Shown in pieces: positions 35,065 through 44,561 of a stretch of DNA of 64,000 nt. This DNA is from Xanthomarina sp035306605 (GTDB taxonomy: Bacteria; Bacteroidota; Bacteroidia; Flavobacteriales; Flavobacteriaceae). The notes beneath the pieces were generated by a model. It was not told where the DNA came from. It worked only from the letters and a program-made list of their open reading frames with translations, and did no database searches. Numbering within the stretch: the first letter of the stretch is position 1; every line of letters starts with the position of its first letter. Position numbers and translations under genes: made by a program. The stretch lies in the NCBI GenBank assembly GCA_035306605.1, contig DATGNR010000035.1. One strand, written 5' to 3'.

Positions 35065-35400
35065 ATGAAACTTCTTTTAAGCCTATTTTTAGTTTTTTGC
35101 TTTGGATTAAGCTGTTCTGCACAAAAAGTATTTTCAGTGCAATATGCTAATCAAGCCGATGTAAAGGTGTTTGTTGTGGATTATGAAAATCAGGCAGATT
35201 TAAAGGTTTATAAAGTAAATTATGCTAATCAAGCCGGTAAAAATAATGGTAAATGGTTTTTTACAAAATATGCTAATCAAGCCGATAAAAAAGTTTTTTA
35301 CGTAGATTATCAGAACCAAGCCGATTTAAAAATATTTTTTGTTGACTACCAAAATCAAGCGGGATGGCGTGATAAATCGAAACAGCACTTAATGTATTGA
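35065..35400 (+). CDS. Exported tandem-repeat protein, probable 7(1) septoil-knot family (DUF6150-like)
   Basis: 111 residues from the ATG at 35065; a TTG at 35044 would only precede the signal peptide. A signal peptide (1-20, ending SCSAQ) is followed by six or so copies of a unit of about 14 residues, roughly KVFxVxYxNQAD, with the first three and last three separated by GKNNGKWFF. The mature protein ends NQAGWRDKSKQHLMY. This pattern of short beta units ending in NQAD/NQAG matches the small family I know as '7(1) septoil knot domain' proteins, whose chain is predicted to form a seven-crossing torus knot. The assignment is from memory of the repeat pattern. It stands alone, with no operon partner. 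Confidence 0.75.
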   Translation: MKLLLSLFLVFCFGLSCSAQKVFSVQYANQADVKVFVVDYENQADLKVYKVNYANQAGKNNGKWFFTKYANQADKKVFYVDYQNQADLKIFFVDYQNQAGWRDKSKQHLMY

Positions 35401-35420
35401 TTTATTATTTTAAATAGAAA

Positions 35421-35570
35421 TTATTTCTCCTCCTTAGCCTTTTTAATAATAGCTTTTAGTCGCTCTTTTCTAAGTTCTTCTTCAGCTTTTTTCTTATTAA
35501 TTTTTCTATTAAGAAGTTTGGTATGTTTGGCCTTGTTTTTAGTGTTTTTCTGACCCTTAGGTTTTGGCAT
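35421..35570 (-). CDS. Small highly basic protein (49 residues)
   Basis: A short frame with ATG at 35568-35570 and stop at 35421: MPKPKGQKNTKNKAKHTKLL, then a Lys/Arg/Glu-rich helix ending KAKEEK. About 40% of residues are Lys or Arg. There is no signal or membrane segment; the second half should form one charged helix. The composition suggests an RNA- or ribosome-associated peptide, but that is inference. It lies antisense-facing between the repeat protein and tamB, convergent to the former. Confidence 0.6.
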   Translation of the reverse strand: MPKPKGQKNTKNKAKHTKLLNRKINKKKAEEELRKERLKAIIKKAKEEK

Positions 35571-35738
35571 ATAGTTTTATTTTAATACGTCACGAATTTT
35601 GGTTAATAAGCTTAAATTTTTCATCTAAGTATTAAATATAACGCTAGAAAGCTCAAATTTAGTTAAATTTCAGGCTATCAACTCTTATTATGAGCTTTAA
35701 ATATACATATTTAAGCAGATTAACATTTGTAAAAAGAA

Positions 35739-35746
35739 TAAATTTG
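35739..35746 (+). promoter_or_regulatory. -7 element of tamB (TAAATTTG)
   Basis: An exact TAnnTTTG match 17 nt before the TTG start of tamB. No -33 box at normal spacing. Confidence 0.45.
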
Positions 35747-35763
35747 CACTTCAAAAGTATCGT

Positions 35764-38700
35764 TTGAAAGAGATTGAAAATAGTAGCGCACAACAACCGA
35801 TTCTTAATAAAAAGAAGCGGTTTAGATTCTTAAAAATAGTCGGAAGGATTATTTTAGGCTTTCTCTTACTCTTATTTTTGCTTATTCTTTTTATTAGAAG
35901 CCCTTGGGGACAGGATATTATTGTTACAAAAGCCGTTTCTTTTCTCTCCAATAAAACCAAGACCAAAGTTGAATTAGATAAACTGTTTATCACCTTTGAT
36001 GGCGACATCCAATTAAATAGATTGTATCTAGAAGACCAGAAAGGAGATACACTTATTTATTCACGAAAACTGCAAGCAAATGTACCACTTTGGTCCATGA
36101 TTCAAGGAAATGGGGTTGGGGTTGATGCTTTGAATTGGCAAGGTGTTCGTGCCAATATTACTAGAAAAGATACCATTCAAGGCTTTAATTTTCAGTTTAT
36201 TATTGATGCCTTTGATTCGCAAGACAAATCAGAAGTTGAGGTGGACGCTACAGCGGCACCATTAAATATCCTTCTGGGTAATTTGCGTTTTCAAGATTTT
36301 GATATAGTTTATAATGATGTGGTAACAGGTATTGATAGTCGGTTTAAAATCGGAAAACTTCAAGCAGACTTTGAAAAAACCGATTTAGAAACCATGACTT
36401 TCATAGCTTCGGAATTAAAATTAACTGACAGTCGAATTGTATTTTCACAAACTCTAGTTCCTGATACTCCAGGCTCTGAAGGTACAACCTTACCTAAATT
36501 AACCGTTAAAGAATTAACGCTTGCCAATGTTTATGCCGATTATAATAGCGAAGCAGATAGGATAGCAGCCACTTTAGATATTCAAGAGTTTTTTTCCGAA
36601 ATCCCGAATATCGACCTAGCTAACCAGGTTTTTGAGGTGAATGAATTCAGTCTTAAAAATTCGAATATTGTGCTAAGAACCGAAACCGAAAAGAATGCAG
36701 TTACTGAAAAAGTCGAGGAAGTTTCCGATGATATAGAACACGATATTGAAGCTTTTGAATGGCCAAGTATTCAATTCCTTATTGGAGAAATAGATCTAAT
36801 AAATAATAATTTCAGCTATTTTGTGAATAATGAAAAAGGTAAAAACGGAGTTTTTAATGCTAACGCTATCCAATTAACAAACATTAATTTTAATGCGGAA
36901 AATATCGCGCTAAAAGATAAAATAGCTGAACTAGAGTTAATCGAAGCTTCTTTTAAAGAAATTTCAGGAATCAACTTAAAAAGTTTACAATTCCAAATAA
37001 ATGCCACGGACAAGCAACTTAAACTTTCAAACTTAAAAACAGCGTTGAATAACAATTTCCTTCAAGGGAATTTACAACTAGACTATCCTAGTTTAGCTAG
37101 ATTAATTAAAGCGCCTAACCAATCGGAAGTAGCTATTCACATGCCTTCATTTAAGGTGTCGCTTAAAGATTTATTTTTATTTCAGCCAAGCTTAAAAGAA
37201 AATGACTACTTAAATACCCTAAGTAAAAAGTTAATTTATGGTAACATAAATGCTAAGGGTTATTTATCGGATATTAATTTATCAAAAATGACCGTTACGT
37301 GGAATAATACGAAATTTTCAGCCAACGGAAGCATTCAAAATATCACACAAACAGACGCTTTAGCTTTTAATATTCCTGCTTTTTCAGCTGTTACAAAACG
37401 TTCAGATATTATTCAATTTGTAGAAGAAGAAAATCTTGGAATAAACCTACCTAACGATTTAGAATTAAAAGGAACAGCAAAAGTGAGTCTTAACGATATT
37501 ATAGCTACGGCCACTTTAACTACGTCTCAAGGTCTAGCAAAGGTTGAAGGGCAATTTAAGAACGGCAAAACGATAGAGTTCGATGCAGATCTTGAAATTG
37601 AAGAGTATAAATTGAGCGAACTTCTGAAAAACGAACAATTAGGCAATTTAAATATCAAATTAAAAGCTCACGGAAAAGGAGATAATATCAATAATTTAGA
37701 CGCAACACTTGATGCTACTGTTTCTAGTTTTAAATACAATAATTATGATATAAGCGATTTAAAACTAGTTGGAGACATAAAAAATGGGTCGGGAACAATA
37801 AGTTCTAACTATAAGGACAATAATTTAAATATGACGTTAGACTCCCAAGTTATCTTGGATTCAATTTCATCAGAAGCTAACATCAATTTAAATATTATTG
37901 GCGCCGATTTAAAAGCTCTAGGCCTTAATCAACGTGATATAAAAACACGCATGAAAGTGGCTGCCCATTTTAAAGGAAATTCCACCAATTTTGAAGCCAC
38001 TGCTCAGGTAGACGACGGCATTTTTGTGTCCGACAACAAGTCCTATTTACTGGGAACAGTAAAAGCTATGGCTTATATAAAACCTGATACAACTTCAGTT
38101 TCGGTAAACAATAAAATGATCGATTTGGTTTTGCAATCCAATACCAATCCGCAAACTTGGTCTACCTCATTAAAACAACATGTGTTAGGTTATTTTTATC
38201 GCGATGAAAAAGTAATGGATAGCACCATGAAAGGAGTGAATTTGAAATTACGAGGAAACATAAGCGAAGGAGCTATTTTAAAAGATGTTTTCCTAGTAAA
38301 TCTTAAAGATCTTGACACAGTAAATATTGCTGTAGATTTTAACGAAAGAGAACGAAAACTAACCGCTAGAGTAAATGCACCTCATATAAACTATAGCGAT
38401 ATAACTGTGGATAGTTTGGCATTTTCAATGGATACTGATCAGGAAAAATTTAATTTTAATTTAGGTTTTAATCAAATTAAGGCAGCTCCTTTTCATATTC
38501 AAAAAACCATAATAGAGGGCAATCAAATCGATAATGAATTAGCATTAAGTCTTGTAGCCTATCATAAAAATGATAAAATAATTCAAATTTTAAGTCAGGT
38601 AAGTGGAACCAGTGAAGAACTTCGATTTCACGTGTTACCAGAAAACTTGATTCTAAATAAAACCTCATGGAGTGTTCCAAAAACCAACGAAGTACTTATT

Positions 38701-40878
38701 TATGATAAGGAATTGGTGTTTAACGATTTTCGTTTTAGCAAAGGCAATCAGTCTATTGAAATTACTGATAAGTTACCAGACGTGTCAAAAAATCACATTG
38801 CTATAGATTTTAAAAATTTTAAACTCAATGAGTTTTTAAGCTACTTAAACCCAGATAAAACCTTGGCTTCTGGGAATCTTAATGGCGATTTCATTTTAGA
38901 AGAACCTTTTGCCGAAACGGGAATTTTAGCCAATTTAGATATTTCTCAATTCCACGTTATGGATGTCGATTTAGGAACCTTAGATGTTAACGCTAAATCT
39001 TTAGGAGGAGAAAGTTACGACTTTAATGCCATGTTGAAAGGTGGAGAAGTAGATTTAGATTTAAAAGGCGATTATGTTGCAAGTCTAACAGGAGCTAATC
39101 TCGATCTTGATTTGAATATCAACAAATTTAATATGCAGGCTTTAGCTGGGTTTTCTGAAGGTGAAATAACGGAAACATCAGGGAGTTTTTCTGGGAACTT
39201 CAAATTAACGGGAACAACAAAAAAACCTGAATATAATGGGAAATTGCAGTTCAACGATGCCAATTTTAAAATAGCCAAATTTAATTCAGCCTTTACTTTA
39301 AACAATGAAATCTTAAATATTGACAATTCTGGGGTTTCTATGAAAGATTTTACCGTTCGCGACGAGAACAAAAATACTTTTGTGATGTCGGGAAAAATTG
39401 GAACAGAATCTTTTATCAATCCAACCTTCGATTTACAGCTTGTTGCTAATAATTTTCAAGTGTTAAACGCCACCAAAGATGATAACGATTTTCTTTACGG
39501 AAAAGCGAGTTTTAATGGGAAAGCAAAAATTACTGGCGACATGCAAATTCCGAAAGTTGATATGGATATGAGGGTTAATTCAGATACCAACATTACCTAT
39601 GTTTTACCATCGGCCACAGTAAATATGGAAGAACGTGAGGGCGTTGTCATTTTTGTAAATAGAGATAACCCAGATGCAATTTTAACCAGAACAAAAGAAC
39701 GCACCGCCACCTTAACAGGAATTGATTTTAAAGCTCTTTTAAAAATTGGGAAGGAAGCCACAGTAACCATTATTATAGATGAAGAAACTGGTGATAATTT
39801 TAAAGTGTCTGGTGAAGGTGACTTTAACGTAACCATGAATCCTAATGGAGTTTTAAGACTTTCTGGTGTATACGAAGTATCTTCAGGTCATTACGAATTA
39901 AATCTTTACAAGATTGTTAACCGTAAATTTAATTTAATTCCTGGAAGCAAGGTTACTTGGTCTGGCGACCCTTTCGATGCTAAATTGGATGTAAAAGCAG
40001 TCTATCAAGTGGATGCTTCCACCTCGTCTTTAATGGCGCCAATGTATTCAGGAAGCGATCCAGCCGTAAAAGGGAAATTCCGTCAAGTGTTACCATTTTA
40101 TGTCTTTTTAAATATCGATGGAGAACTTTTAGAGCCTAAAATAGCTTTTAGTTTAGATATGCCAGAGGATGACCAAGGCGCAATTGGAGGACAAGTTTAT
40201 GGGAGGATTCAACAATTAAATAATCAAGAAGATGAATTAAATAGACAGGTGTTCTCACTCTTGGTTTTAAACAGGTTTTATCCAGATTCAGGAAGTGATG
40301 GAAGTGAAGGAGGTGTTGCGTCAATAGCGAGAGACAACTTGAATGATGCTGTTTCCGATCAACTTAATATGTTTAGCGATAAGTTATTAGGAACATCTGG
40401 TTTTGAACTTGATTTTGGCCTAAATAGTTTCACCGATTACCAAGGAAACACCCCGCAACAACGAACCCAATTGGATATAGCGGCTCAGAAAAAACTATTC
40501 AACGATCGTGTTATTGTTCGAGTAGGAAGCGAAGTTGATATTGAAGGAAGCAGCTCCTCCGGTGAAGAAACTCCAATAATTGGAAATGTAAGCGTGGAAT
40601 ATTTATTAACAGAAAGTGGACGATATAGATTAAAAGGTTTTAGTAGAAATGAATTTGAAAACGTAATCGATGGCCAAACCGTTGTAAGTGGTATTGCCTT
40701 AATTTTCACTCAGGAATTTAATAAATATAGCGAACTTTGGAACGCTTTGTTTAAAGCGCAAACCGAAGAAGAGAAAAAATTAAAAGCTGAAAAAGAGGCT
40801 GCAAAAAAGTTGGCAAAGGAAAAATTAAAAGAGAAAGAAGAGAGCACTCAAAAAAGCATTGAAGAAAAGAAACAGTAA
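35764..40878 (+). CDS. tamB: Translocation and assembly module TamB (AsmA-like)
   Basis: A 1704-residue envelope protein of the TamB/AsmA-like group. A basic N-terminus and one signal-anchor helix (about 24-45) hold it in the inner membrane. The rest is a very long series of beta-strand repeats forming a hydrophobic groove, with the conserved TamB C-terminal domain (about 1250-1640; GGQVYGRIQQLNNQEDELNR and LDFGLNSFTDYQGN). A Lys/Glu-rich tail ends the protein. It bridges the periplasm to the outer membrane and is thought to carry phospholipids or help outer-membrane proteins insert. The start is TTG, supported by the -7 element just upstream. It precedes tamL by 18 nt, a conserved pair. Confidence 0.93.
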   Translation: MKEIENSSAQQPILNKKKRFRFLKIVGRIILGFLLLLFLLILFIRSPWGQDIIVTKAVSFLSNKTKTKVELDKLFITFDGDIQLNRLYLEDQKGDTLIYSRKLQANVPLWSMIQGNGVGVDALNWQGVRANITRKDTIQGFNFQFIIDAFDSQDKSEVEVDATAAPLNILLGNLRFQDFDIVYNDVVTGIDSRFKIGKLQADFEKTDLETMTFIASELKLTDSRIVFSQTLVPDTPGSEGTTLPKLTVKELTLANVYADYNSEADRIAATLDIQEFFSEIPNIDLANQVFEVNEFSLKNSNIVLRTETEKNAVTEKVEEVSDDIEHDIEAFEWPSIQFLIGEIDLINNNFSYFVNNEKGKNGVFNANAIQLTNINFNAENIALKDKIAELELIEASFKEISGINLKSLQFQINATDKQLKLSNLKTALNNNFLQGNLQLDYPSLARLIKAPNQSEVAIHMPSFKVSLKDLFLFQPSLKENDYLNTLSKKLIYGNINAKGYLSDINLSKMTVTWNNTKFSANGSIQNITQTDALAFNIPAFSAVTKRSDIIQFVEEENLGINLPNDLELKGTAKVSLNDIIATATLTTSQGLAKVEGQFKNGKTIEFDADLEIEEYKLSELLKNEQLGNLNIKLKAHGKGDNINNLDATLDATVSSFKYNNYDISDLKLVGDIKNGSGTISSNYKDNNLNMTLDSQVILDSISSEANINLNIIGADLKALGLNQRDIKTRMKVAAHFKGNSTNFEATAQVDDGIFVSDNKSYLLGTVKAMAYIKPDTTSVSVNNKMIDLVLQSNTNPQTWSTSLKQHVLGYFYRDEKVMDSTMKGVNLKLRGNISEGAILKDVFLVNLKDLDTVNIAVDFNERERKLTARVNAPHINYSDITVDSLAFSMDTDQEKFNFNLGFNQIKAAPFHIQKTIIEGNQIDNELALSLVAYHKNDKIIQILSQVSGTSEELRFHVLPENLILNKTSWSVPKTNEVLIYDKELVFNDFRFSKGNQSIEITDKLPDVSKNHIAIDFKNFKLNEFLSYLNPDKTLASGNLNGDFILEEPFAETGILANLDISQFHVMDVDLGTLDVNAKSLGGESYDFNAMLKGGEVDLDLKGDYVASLTGANLDLDLNINKFNMQALAGFSEGEITETSGSFSGNFKLTGTTKKPEYNGKLQFNDANFKIAKFNSAFTLNNEILNIDNSGVSMKDFTVRDENKNTFVMSGKIGTESFINPTFDLQLVANNFQVLNATKDDNDFLYGKASFNGKAKITGDMQIPKVDMDMRVNSDTNITYVLPSATVNMEEREGVVIFVNRDNPDAILTRTKERTATLTGIDFKALLKIGKEATVTIIIDEETGDNFKVSGEGDFNVTMNPNGVLRLSGVYEVSSGHYELNLYKIVNRKFNLIPGSKVTWSGDPFDAKLDVKAVYQVDASTSSLMAPMYSGSDPAVKGKFRQVLPFYVFLNIDGELLEPKIAFSLDMPEDDQGAIGGQVYGRIQQLNNQEDELNRQVFSLLVLNRFYPDSGSDGSEGGVASIARDNLNDAVSDQLNMFSDKLLGTSGFELDFGLNSFTDYQGNTPQQRTQLDIAAQKKLFNDRVIVRVGSEVDIEGSSSSGEETPIIGNVSVEYLLTESGRYRLKGFSRNEFENVIDGQTVVSGIALIFTQEFNKYSELWNALFKAQTEEEKKLKAEKEAAKKLAKEKLKEKEESTQKSIEEKKQ

Positions 40879-40896
40879 TAAAACCAACAGGATAAT

Positions 40897-43176
40897 TTGA
40901 ATTTCAATTTAAAACACATCAGTATTTATTTATTCCTAATAGGGAGTTTATACTCATGTAGTATAGCTAAGTATATTCCTGAAAACGAACGTTTATTTAC
41001 CGGTTCTAAGCTAACTATAGAATCTGATTCTCTTATTAAAAATGAATCTGCTTTAAAAGCAGAGTTAGAATCGGTGATGCATCCAGAGCCAAACTCTACC
41101 TTTTTAGGAGCACATTTAGGATTGTATTATTACTATAAAAACCAAAAGGAAAAACCAGGATTTATAAACCGTTGGCTGTATAAACAATTTGGCGAAAAAC
41201 CTATTTATCAATCCGATGTAGAAGCTTATGAAGTAGAAGACTTATTATTAAACCGACTTGAAAATAGAGGTTTTTTCTATAGTAGTGCTTCTTCCGCCTT
41301 TGAAGAAACTGAAAAGAAAGCTTCAGTAAAATACAAGGTAAAAGTACCAGGACCTTATAGAATGACTAGCTATCAATTAGACTCTTTGCCAGCAAGTATT
41401 GAAAACAATATGAGAAAAATAGTTTCTGAATCGCCATTTAAGGAGGATATGCGTTTCGATTTAAGTAATATGAAATTAGAACGAATCCGGATAGATAGAG
41501 AGTTAAAAAAAAGAGGGTATTATAATTTCAATAACAATTTTTTAATTTTTGAAGCAGATACCAACAGATACACTAATAGAAAATTCGATTTATTTCTGAA
41601 ATTAAAAAACGAAGTCCCTAAAAAAAGCTTGATTCCTTATGAGATTTCAAAAATCAATATTTACCCTAATTATGAAGTTTCTGATTCTTCACATATAAAT
41701 TCAACTCGTTACAAAGAGAGGAATTATATTCAGAAAGAAGAGTTTTTCAAACCTAAATATTTAGATCCGTTTATAGTTATAAAAGAAGGGCAATACTATA
41801 ATCCTGAAGACTCAAGAAACACCGCTAGACGTCTTTCCACTATTGGGTCTTATAAGTATGTAAATATTCAATACAAGGAAATAGATACTATGACATCCGA
41901 TAGTTTGGGGTATTTAGAAGCTGATATTTTCCTTTCACCACTTAACAAGCGTTCGCTTCGAGCCGAACTTCAATTAGTAACTAAATCTAATAATTTTGCT
42001 GGACCTGCTTTAGAGCTAACCATGAGCAACAGGAACCTGTTTGGAGGTGGCGAAATTTTAAATATTAGTCCAAAAATAGGTTACGAAAAACAATTAGGTG
42101 GCGATAATAATACGGGTAATAGTAGTTTGGAATTAGGCTTGGCTAACGAACTTATTTTCCCAAGAGTTTTATTCCCTATTAAAATTGATAATAATTTCTT
42201 TAAATATTCTATACCTAAAACAAAAATCTCCTTGGGGTTAGATTATTTAAACAGAACCGATTTATACGCGTTACTTTCAGGAACAGCCTTGTTTGGTTAT
42301 TCATGGGATGCTAACCGGTTTGTAACTCACGAGATTAATCCGCTTTCAATTAATTATACAGAGTTGATTAACACAACCGAAAAATTTGATAAAATTCTTG
42401 ATGAAGACCCATTTTTAAGGAGAAGTTTTGAGCAACAATTTATTTCAGGTCTTAATTATTCATTTACTTATAATGAAATGGTAGACTCACGAAAGAAACA
42501 TCAGATTTATTTTAATTTCACTTTTGATATGGCGGGGAATACTATAAGTCTTTTTGCTAAAGATCAAGGTCCCGATAAACCAAAAACAGTATTAGGATTG
42601 GAGTATGCGCAATACGCCAAAGCTGATGTCGATTTGCATTATCATTTAAATTTTCCGAAAGAAAAAGTTTTAGCAGCTAGACTTTTTGCAGGATATGGTT
42701 TAGCTCACGGAAATTCTAGTGTAATTCCTTTTGTAAAACAGTATTATTCTGGTGGCCCATACAGTGTACGTGCTTTTAATATTCGCTCTTTAGGTCCAGG
42801 TACCTATAATGCAGAAATTGATGGAACAAATAGCAGTGATTATTTCGATAAAACAGGAAACATTAGGTTGGAGGCCAACATAGAATATAGATTTCCAATC
42901 GTGTCCTTTTTAAAAGGAGCTATTTTTGCCGATGTAGGAAACATTTGGAATTCGGTAGAAAACCCAACTTATAATGGAAAAGATAAGTTTACAAGCAATT
43001 TTATAAACGAGTTAGGAATGGGCGCTGGAGTAGGATTAAGAGTAGATATTCAAAGTTTTGTAATTCGTTTTGATTTGGCAGCACCGTTTCATAATCCATC
43101 CTTACCAAAAGCAGATCGATATAATTTTGACGTGGATGCTACTGTCTTGAATTTTGCAATAGGATATCCATTTTAA
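40897..43176 (+). CDS. tamL: BamA/TamA-family outer-membrane lipoprotein (TamL)
   Basis: A 759-residue outer-membrane protein of the Omp85 superfamily. Unlike TamA it begins with a type II signal peptide (lipobox GSLYSC, Cys21), the mark of the Bacteroidota TamL variant. POTRA-like domains lie roughly between 25 and 340, and the 16-strand barrel fills the C-terminal part (about 350-759). The lid-lock signature region includes YSGGPYSVRAFNIRSLGPG, with the VRGF-like motif as VRAF. The start is TTG at 40897, with no nearby ATG. It forms the TAM-like complex with TamB encoded just upstream. Confidence 0.93.
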   Translation: MNFNLKHISIYLFLIGSLYSCSIAKYIPENERLFTGSKLTIESDSLIKNESALKAELESVMHPEPNSTFLGAHLGLYYYYKNQKEKPGFINRWLYKQFGEKPIYQSDVEAYEVEDLLLNRLENRGFFYSSASSAFEETEKKASVKYKVKVPGPYRMTSYQLDSLPASIENNMRKIVSESPFKEDMRFDLSNMKLERIRIDRELKKRGYYNFNNNFLIFEADTNRYTNRKFDLFLKLKNEVPKKSLIPYEISKINIYPNYEVSDSSHINSTRYKERNYIQKEEFFKPKYLDPFIVIKEGQYYNPEDSRNTARRLSTIGSYKYVNIQYKEIDTMTSDSLGYLEADIFLSPLNKRSLRAELQLVTKSNNFAGPALELTMSNRNLFGGGEILNISPKIGYEKQLGGDNNTGNSSLELGLANELIFPRVLFPIKIDNNFFKYSIPKTKISLGLDYLNRTDLYALLSGTALFGYSWDANRFVTHEINPLSINYTELINTTEKFDKILDEDPFLRRSFEQQFISGLNYSFTYNEMVDSRKKHQIYFNFTFDMAGNTISLFAKDQGPDKPKTVLGLEYAQYAKADVDLHYHLNFPKEKVLAARLFAGYGLAHGNSSVIPFVKQYYSGGPYSVRAFNIRSLGPGTYNAEIDGTNSSDYFDKTGNIRLEANIEYRFPIVSFLKGAIFADVGNIWNSVENPTYNGKDKFTSNFINELGMGAGVGLRVDIQSFVIRFDLAAPFHNPSLPKADRYNFDVDATVLNFAIGYPF

Positions 43177-43183
43177 ATTCCAT

Positions 43184-43272
43184 AAAACTAAATTCCAACC
43201 TAAATACTGCAACTAGAATAATTCTAAAAGGATATTCTTAATTCGTGTATTAGTTAATTGGAATTTAGTTTT
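43184..43272. repeat. Long-range perfect inverted repeat in a convergent gap
   Basis: AAAACTAAATTCCAA (43184-43198) and TTGGAATTTAGTTTT (43258-43272) are perfect 15-bp complements separated by 59 nt. It fills the gap between tamL (+) and the reductase (-), so it could act as a bidirectional stem-loop terminator. A smaller palindrome TAGAATAATTCTA lies in the loop. Confidence 0.6.
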
Positions 43273-43310
43273 TGAAAATTTTTAACAGGGCAACTAAACC
43301 CACAGCTTAA

Positions 43311-44363
43311 TTAAATATCGTCGTAATCTACTTTAAGCGTTGGAGTTGTTGGGTGTGCTTGACAGGTTAAAATTAAGCCATCAGCTACTTCACCATCGGT
43401 TAAAATATTGTTTTGTCTCATCATAACTTCACCTTCGGTAACTCGGGCTAAACAACTACTGCAAATACCACCTTGACAAGAGTAAGGAGCGTCCAAATCT
43501 TCATCTAATACAGCTTCCAAAACAGACTGTTTTTGAGACATTTCAAAAGTAGTTTCTTCATCGTCTAAAACCACGGTAATTTTTGTGTTTCCGCTGGCTA
43601 CTCCGTCGTTTACGTCTGCCGGTTTAGCCGCTTTAAAAAGTTCATAAAACACATTTTCTTTTGGAATGTTGTGTTCAGTTAACACGTCTTTTACTGTATG
43701 AATCATGGCTTCCGGACCGCATAAGTAAAAGGCATCTACTACCACATTTTTATGAGTGTTTTTCATTACAAAATTAACAGTGCTCTTTTCAATTCGGCCA
43801 AAAATAGCATCTTCTTCATCTGCTTGACTAAAAACAAATTGAATAGAAAAACGCTCTTTATATTCATGTTTTAGGTCTAAAAGTTCTTGTAAGAACATGG
43901 TTTCTTCTAGGTTTTTATTCCCATAAACAAGAATAATTTTGCTATTAACCTCCTCTTCTAAAGCACATTTAATAATGCTTAAAACAGGGGTGATTCCGCT
44001 TCCAGCAGCGAAGGCAGCAATGTTTTTTGTTTTTGAATCGTTAGGTGTAAATATAAAACGACCGTTTGGAGGAGCTACTTCTAAAGTGTCTCCAACTTTT
44101 AATGTGTTATTTGCAAATGATGAAAAAGTGCCATCTGAAACTTCTTTCACAGCAACTTTTAATTGTCCACTTTTTGGTGAAGAACATATAGAGTAATCTC
44201 TTCGGATTTCGTGATTATTAATAGTTGTTTTTAGGGTAATATATTGTCCTGCTTTAAAAGCATAGCTGTCTTTTAAATGTTCAGGAACATCGAAACTTAA
44301 AACAACAGATTTATCGGTAACTCTATGAATATCCTTTATTGAAAGTTTATGAAAATGTGACAT
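43311..44363 (-). CDS. FAD/2Fe-2S ferredoxin reductase (PaaE/HmpX-like)
   Basis: A 350-residue cytosolic electron-transfer protein. The order is an FAD-binding domain (about 1-105, with RRDYSICSS, the flavin motif), an NAD(P)-binding domain (about 110-240, with AAGSGITPVLSI and FYLCGPEAMI), then a plant-type 2Fe-2S ferredoxin domain (about 262-350) with cysteines 296, 301, 304 and 334. This FAD-NAD-ferredoxin order is that of the PaaE subunit of phenylacetyl-CoA epoxidase and of stand-alone reductases. No paa genes lie nearby, so its partner is unknown. The ATG at 44363 is preferred to a GTG at 44378. A TATTTTTG -7 element (44385-44378, minus) lies just upstream, implying a very short leader. 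Confidence 0.92.
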   Translation of the reverse strand: MSHFHKLSIKDIHRVTDKSVVLSFDVPEHLKDSYAFKAGQYITLKTTINNHEIRRDYSICSSPKSGQLKVAVKEVSDGTFSSFANNTLKVGDTLEVAPPNGRFIFTPNDSKTKNIAAFAAGSGITPVLSIIKCALEEEVNSKIILVYGNKNLEETMFLQELLDLKHEYKERFSIQFVFSQADEEDAIFGRIEKSTVNFVMKNTHKNVVVDAFYLCGPEAMIHTVKDVLTEHNIPKENVFYELFKAAKPADVNDGVASGNTKITVVLDDEETTFEMSQKQSVLEAVLDEDLDAPYSCQGGICSSCLARVTEGEVMMRQNNILTDGEVADGLILTCQAHPTTPTLKVDYDDI

Positions 44364-44561
44364 ATTTAAATTTTTCACAAAAATAAGAAATACAGTTATG
44401 ATTTTAGTTTGATTGTAACAAAATGTAGATTATTATTACTAATTAAAATAAAGGTTATTATTTAATTGAAAATCCAATTTTATAAAGAATCAGGGTTTTT
44501 TGTATAAACACTTAATTATTAGTTTGTTTCCTGTGAGATTCAATCCAATGAAATTAGATCC

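Noticed and set aside
36816..40709. Minus-strand frames inside tamB
   Set aside because: Shadows of the long beta-repeat frame with no start context.
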